From: Cephalopachus bancanus
Taxonomy: Eukaryota > Chordata > Mammalia > Primates > Tarsiidae
Length of the DNA stretch: 64,000 nt
Direction of reading: 5' to 3'
Assembly (NCBI GenBank): GCA_027257055.1
Contig: JAPVLO010000232.1
Location: forward strand, 3,100,001 to 3,164,000
Shown piece by piece: positions 60,995 to 64,000 of this stretch. The stretch's first letter is position 1. Each line of letters starts with the position of its first letter. Under the pieces are notes generated by a model, which saw only the letters and a program-made list of their open reading frames with translations, did no database searches and was not told where the DNA came from. The position numbers were made by a program, and so were the translations under genes.

Positions 60995-61814
60995 TAATAT
61001 AGGTTAAATCCAAGTTTATGACTGCATTGTTATTTAAATAAGTAAAATCATTATATGTAACTATAGAACTTTGCATTTGGTTAGCTAGTTTATTATTCTG
61101 AATCTGAATAAAATCTAAAACTGTTCTGTACAACTCCAAAGAGAAGATTAACCAACAGACTTTCCTTCCTTCTACCAGGAACTAGCTCCCATCTTTAAAC
61201 TAAATTCCTCCTGCTGGAATTGAATCCTTAAAATACATATATATAATCCCATACTCAGATGTAGCTGGAAAAGAGCCAGTCATAATCCTTCATATCAGAC
61301 TTCTACACATACTAGGAGAAAGTAATCCCCTCTACCTCTCCTCTTTTAACTAAATATCTGTATGATACAGCAGAATATTTATCTAACTTTTCAACTGCAA
61401 GGTGGATCTTTCCTATATATTTAAACTCTAAACTCTCATTTCATTTAAATTCCATGAACCTTAGCTTCTTCATCTAAATAAAAAGAGCTAAAAATATCTG
61501 CCCTGTTACTCAATTTTGAGCATGAAGTTAAATCATGTACCTAAAAGCATTTTTTAAGAGGTAAAAACAATCTACCCATTCAAGTAGGCATGTGAGCAAA
61601 CGAAAACAAGACCAGAAAGCAGAAAAGACAAAGGACAACACAGCTAAGATTTAAGTCAAGGTTTTTCTATATTCCCTGCACTAAAGTTAATTCATTCTGT
61701 GACAACATCCAGATTTGATTCTAATAAAGACTGGCTTTAGTAATTCGTAACAAGATCTCACCTACTCCTCTATTCAAAAAAATCTATTACACTCAAAAGT
61801 CTTGAGCTGGCTGC
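60995..61814. other. Intronic sequence, no clear feature
   Basis: A weak MIR-like piece may lie at 61450-61555 ('accttagcttcttcatctaa'). Otherwise nothing is recognised. Confidence 0.45.
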
Positions 61815-62035
61815 TGGCAGGGGGTGATATAATTAGAGAGAGAAGGACGGTGACTCTCAGATCCTGCATTTACAGCTTTAGAACCCTGGAAGCTTACAGA
61901 GCCCCTCTGAGCTTTGGATCCCTCATCAGTGAAGGAGATAACAATCAGATCTGCCCAGGGGCAGCCATGAGGACTGGGTAAGAGTTTAGGCAAAGCTCTG
62001 GCAGAGTGTAGGACACATTGAGGAAGCACTCAGAT
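61815..62035 (+). repeat. MIR SINE relic
   Basis: 'gagctttggatccctcatca', 'ggcagccatgaggactgggt' and 'ctctggcagagtgtaggaca' follow MIR order. Confidence 0.72.
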
Positions 62036-62857
62036 ACAAGCAGGACTAGCAAATGATACACTTAATATACAAAATGAAAAACAATGAAAACTTATACTGT
62101 GTATTTCACATTAGGCTGCAATACAATATCTAAGGAGAACTAGCCCTTTTCTTTGAGGATGGCTCTTCTGAGTCTCTGTAATCCTTCACAACAGATGATC
62201 TACATTTTCAACTGTGTTTTTAAAAGGTGAGTGAGAACTAAAAGACCAAAGGAGAATCTGAGTGCAGAATCCTTCTAGCCACCCCCATCTTGCCCGTACC
62301 TAATTTAAGAGCAAGTTTTTTAGTGAATCATCTTTATTCATCTTTCCAAAGCATTCAGCTAATTTTTCATAGCAATAGCAACTGCTGACATGACATTTAA
62401 TTAAATTATGTAATAAAACCAACTGAAAAATAGATTAGTAAACAAACACAACCGATTCCTGGTAAGAATCTGACAACAGATAGAAATGCACAGGAGTGTT
62501 AGACGGTCTACCAGTGACGAGCACCACTGTGCCATGGACATCACAAAGCATGTGTTCTGAGGGTATGGGAAGGCGTTTACTCCACAAGGTGTAGTAAAAT
62601 CTGTTACTACTAAGAAAATGCTGAAGATTCTGACTGACTTCTGTGTTACACAAATCAGAGACGGTTCAAGATTACCCTATAATAAGATGCTCTTACTCCT
62701 TGGGTTTCTAGAGAAAGTGACAGGCTATAGACAATGCACTAGGAAGACAAATAATCATCATCCCTCTCAGCTACACCTTAATTGATAATATGGGTAGTTT
62801 GTGGAGCAGAGCTGTATAAATGAACAGGGAAAGAACAGGAATTGTTGCTGCACTACT
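62036..62857. other. Intronic sequence, no recognised feature
   Basis: Nothing that I can name. Confidence 0.5.
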
Positions 62858-63065
62858 CAGGTCAACACACTATGGCCCAAGGACTGAATCTTACCTTTTG
62901 GAAACACAGTTTTATCAGAACACCATTCACTTGTGCGCCATTCATTGTTTATGTATTGCTTTTACACAACCATGTCAGATTCATGAATAACAAGAGAAAC
63001 TATGACACGCAAAGCCTACGGTATTTACTATCTGGTCTTTTACAGAAAAGGTTTGCTGACCCCTG
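62858..63065. mobile_element. Non-autonomous hAT-type MITE, second copy
   Basis: Ends caggtcaacacactatggcc and 'ggtttgctgacccctg' are the inverted-repeat ends of the same family as 7667-7960, in the opposite orientation; 208 nt, short variant ('aacacagttttatcagaaca'). Confidence 0.88.
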
Positions 63066-64000
63066 CTCTAAAAGAAAATATGGTGCCTAAAACCAAACCA
63101 AAACAACAACAACAAAAAAAACCCACAAAAAAAACAGTCACACAAAGAATATGCTTTCCTGACCTGCAAGTCCTCCAAAAATCAGGGAAATAAATTAGCA
63201 ATCATTTTCTGAATAACCCAAACACAGGAAATAAAACTCAATAAGTTGTCTTATTCGTATTTCTTATTAAATAAGAAATATGAATCCAGAGAGAATGTAA
63301 TTTTCTGAATTGCTTGATTTATTATTTGTTTGTTTACTTTTTTGTTGTCATGGAAAAGCAGAAGTAGTGATGAAGTTTGAGGATGTTAACAGAATGCTCT
63401 TGCGTATTTTAGAGGCAAGTAAGTTTTGTGCTCAATATGGTTTCCCAACAAATGGCCCATCCAATACACAAGTTCAGGTGGTTTGCACTTCACTAGAATC
63501 GCCGGCTTGCTGTGTCTCAAAACAAGAAAATAATCATTGTTCATTTAGTTGTTGTATTGTTTGTATGCACCTATATCTTTTCAATATTCTCAGGTTAAAA
63601 AAGAAAGAAAGAAAGAAGAAAACCCAGCAAACCATACATTCCAAGAAGGCTCAGCTTCGTGGTTGATATTCTGAACACCACGCCTTTTCTCCCTTTTACC
63701 CACATGTACTGTCTGGGGAAGGAGTCCAGTAATGGGTAGTGCTTTGGGTAAAACGGAAGCTGATAGAGGTTGTTTCCAGCTATCACTCCCAATTCCTCAA
63801 GATAAACCACTACAACGAAGAAGCAAAATCCATGGAATATCTTTAAACATAGAACAAGAGAAAGGAAACAGTAATATATGTATACCGAATAATATTTTAG
63901 CTTTATTATTATGATATCTGAGTAAATTATGGCTCCAATTTTTAAAAGGTTTCCATAGATACATAAGCAAAAAGATAAACTATACTCATAATGATACTCT
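63066..64000. other. Intronic sequence, no recognised feature
   Basis: Contains an A-rich/CAA run at 63097-63140 and a GAAA-rich run at 63599-63622. No exon or named repeat. Confidence 0.5.

Larger units (their letters stand above)
1..64000 (-). other. CHCHD3: Intronic interior of the CHCHD3 (MIC19) gene
   Basis: The window contains two recognisable exons of CHCHD3, both read on the minus strand, so sequence above 31011 is upstream intron and sequence below 29847 is downstream intron. In human this gene is several hundred kilobases long with very large introns (established knowledge), which fits the absence of any other exon here. I looked for the neighbouring CHCHD3 exons (the DUF737 segment upstream and the CHCH-domain segment downstream) and saw none. 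The extension of the gene to both window edges is inferred from the gene's known size, not read directly. Confidence 0.8.

Noticed and set aside
1..64000. Bacterial or phage gene system, CRISPR array or operon
   Set aside because: Alu, L1 and MIR content, spliced exons and low coding density show primate nuclear DNA; no regularly spaced repeats of CRISPR type are present.
1..64000. tRNA, rRNA or snRNA genes
   Set aside because: The only tRNA-like signals are box A/B relics within MIR and Alu elements.

Overview
This window is ordinary vertebrate nuclear DNA, and more exactly primate DNA. It has dimeric, 7SL-derived Alu elements with A-tails and target-site duplications, free left and right Alu monomers, one full-length LINE-1, and many old MIR, L2, Tigger, mariner and hAT relics. 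The best-preserved Alus are not the AluS/AluY types of monkeys and apes. From memory they also lack the left-arm changes usual in lemur and loris Alus. They share their own diagnostic changes, such as a central linker reading 'ctacaataaatca'. My best guess is a tarsier; this is an inference.

The only protein-coding gene I can support is CHCHD3 (MIC19, a subunit of the mitochondrial MICOS complex), on the minus strand. Two internal exons are present: an 84-nt constitutive-looking exon at 29847-29930, whose 28 codons match the MIC19 coiled-coil segment, and a 15-nt microexon at 30997-31011 with canonical splice sites in the same phase. They are separated by a 1,066-nt intron. Everything else appears to be large-intron sequence of this gene: sequence above 31011 is the upstream intron and sequence below 29847 is the downstream intron.

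Layout: 1-29846 is intron with Alus, L2/MIR relics, a complex CA-repeat block (4560-4819), a nearly complete Tigger1 DNA transposon (8357-10701) and a 66-bp tandem duplication (15341-15466). 29847-31011 holds the two exons. 31540-38720 is an ancient L1M remnant split by a full-length but inactive younger L1 (31729-38156). This L1 is antisense to CHCHD3 and its 5' end lies about 0.7 kb upstream of the microexon. 38930-64000 is intron again, with Alus, a MER5A copy, and three nests of DNA transposons: MER2 split by a mariner (48571-49440), MER8 split by an Alu (53619-54135), and a Tigger2-type element carrying a mariner fragment, a mariner-derived MITE and an Alu (59497-60652).

I found no previously undescribed multi-gene system, no operon, no CRISPR array and no functional RNA gene. 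The points most worth following up are the CHCHD3 microexon and its closeness to the antisense side of the L1 promoter, the lineage-specific Alu subfamily, and the nested DNA transposons.
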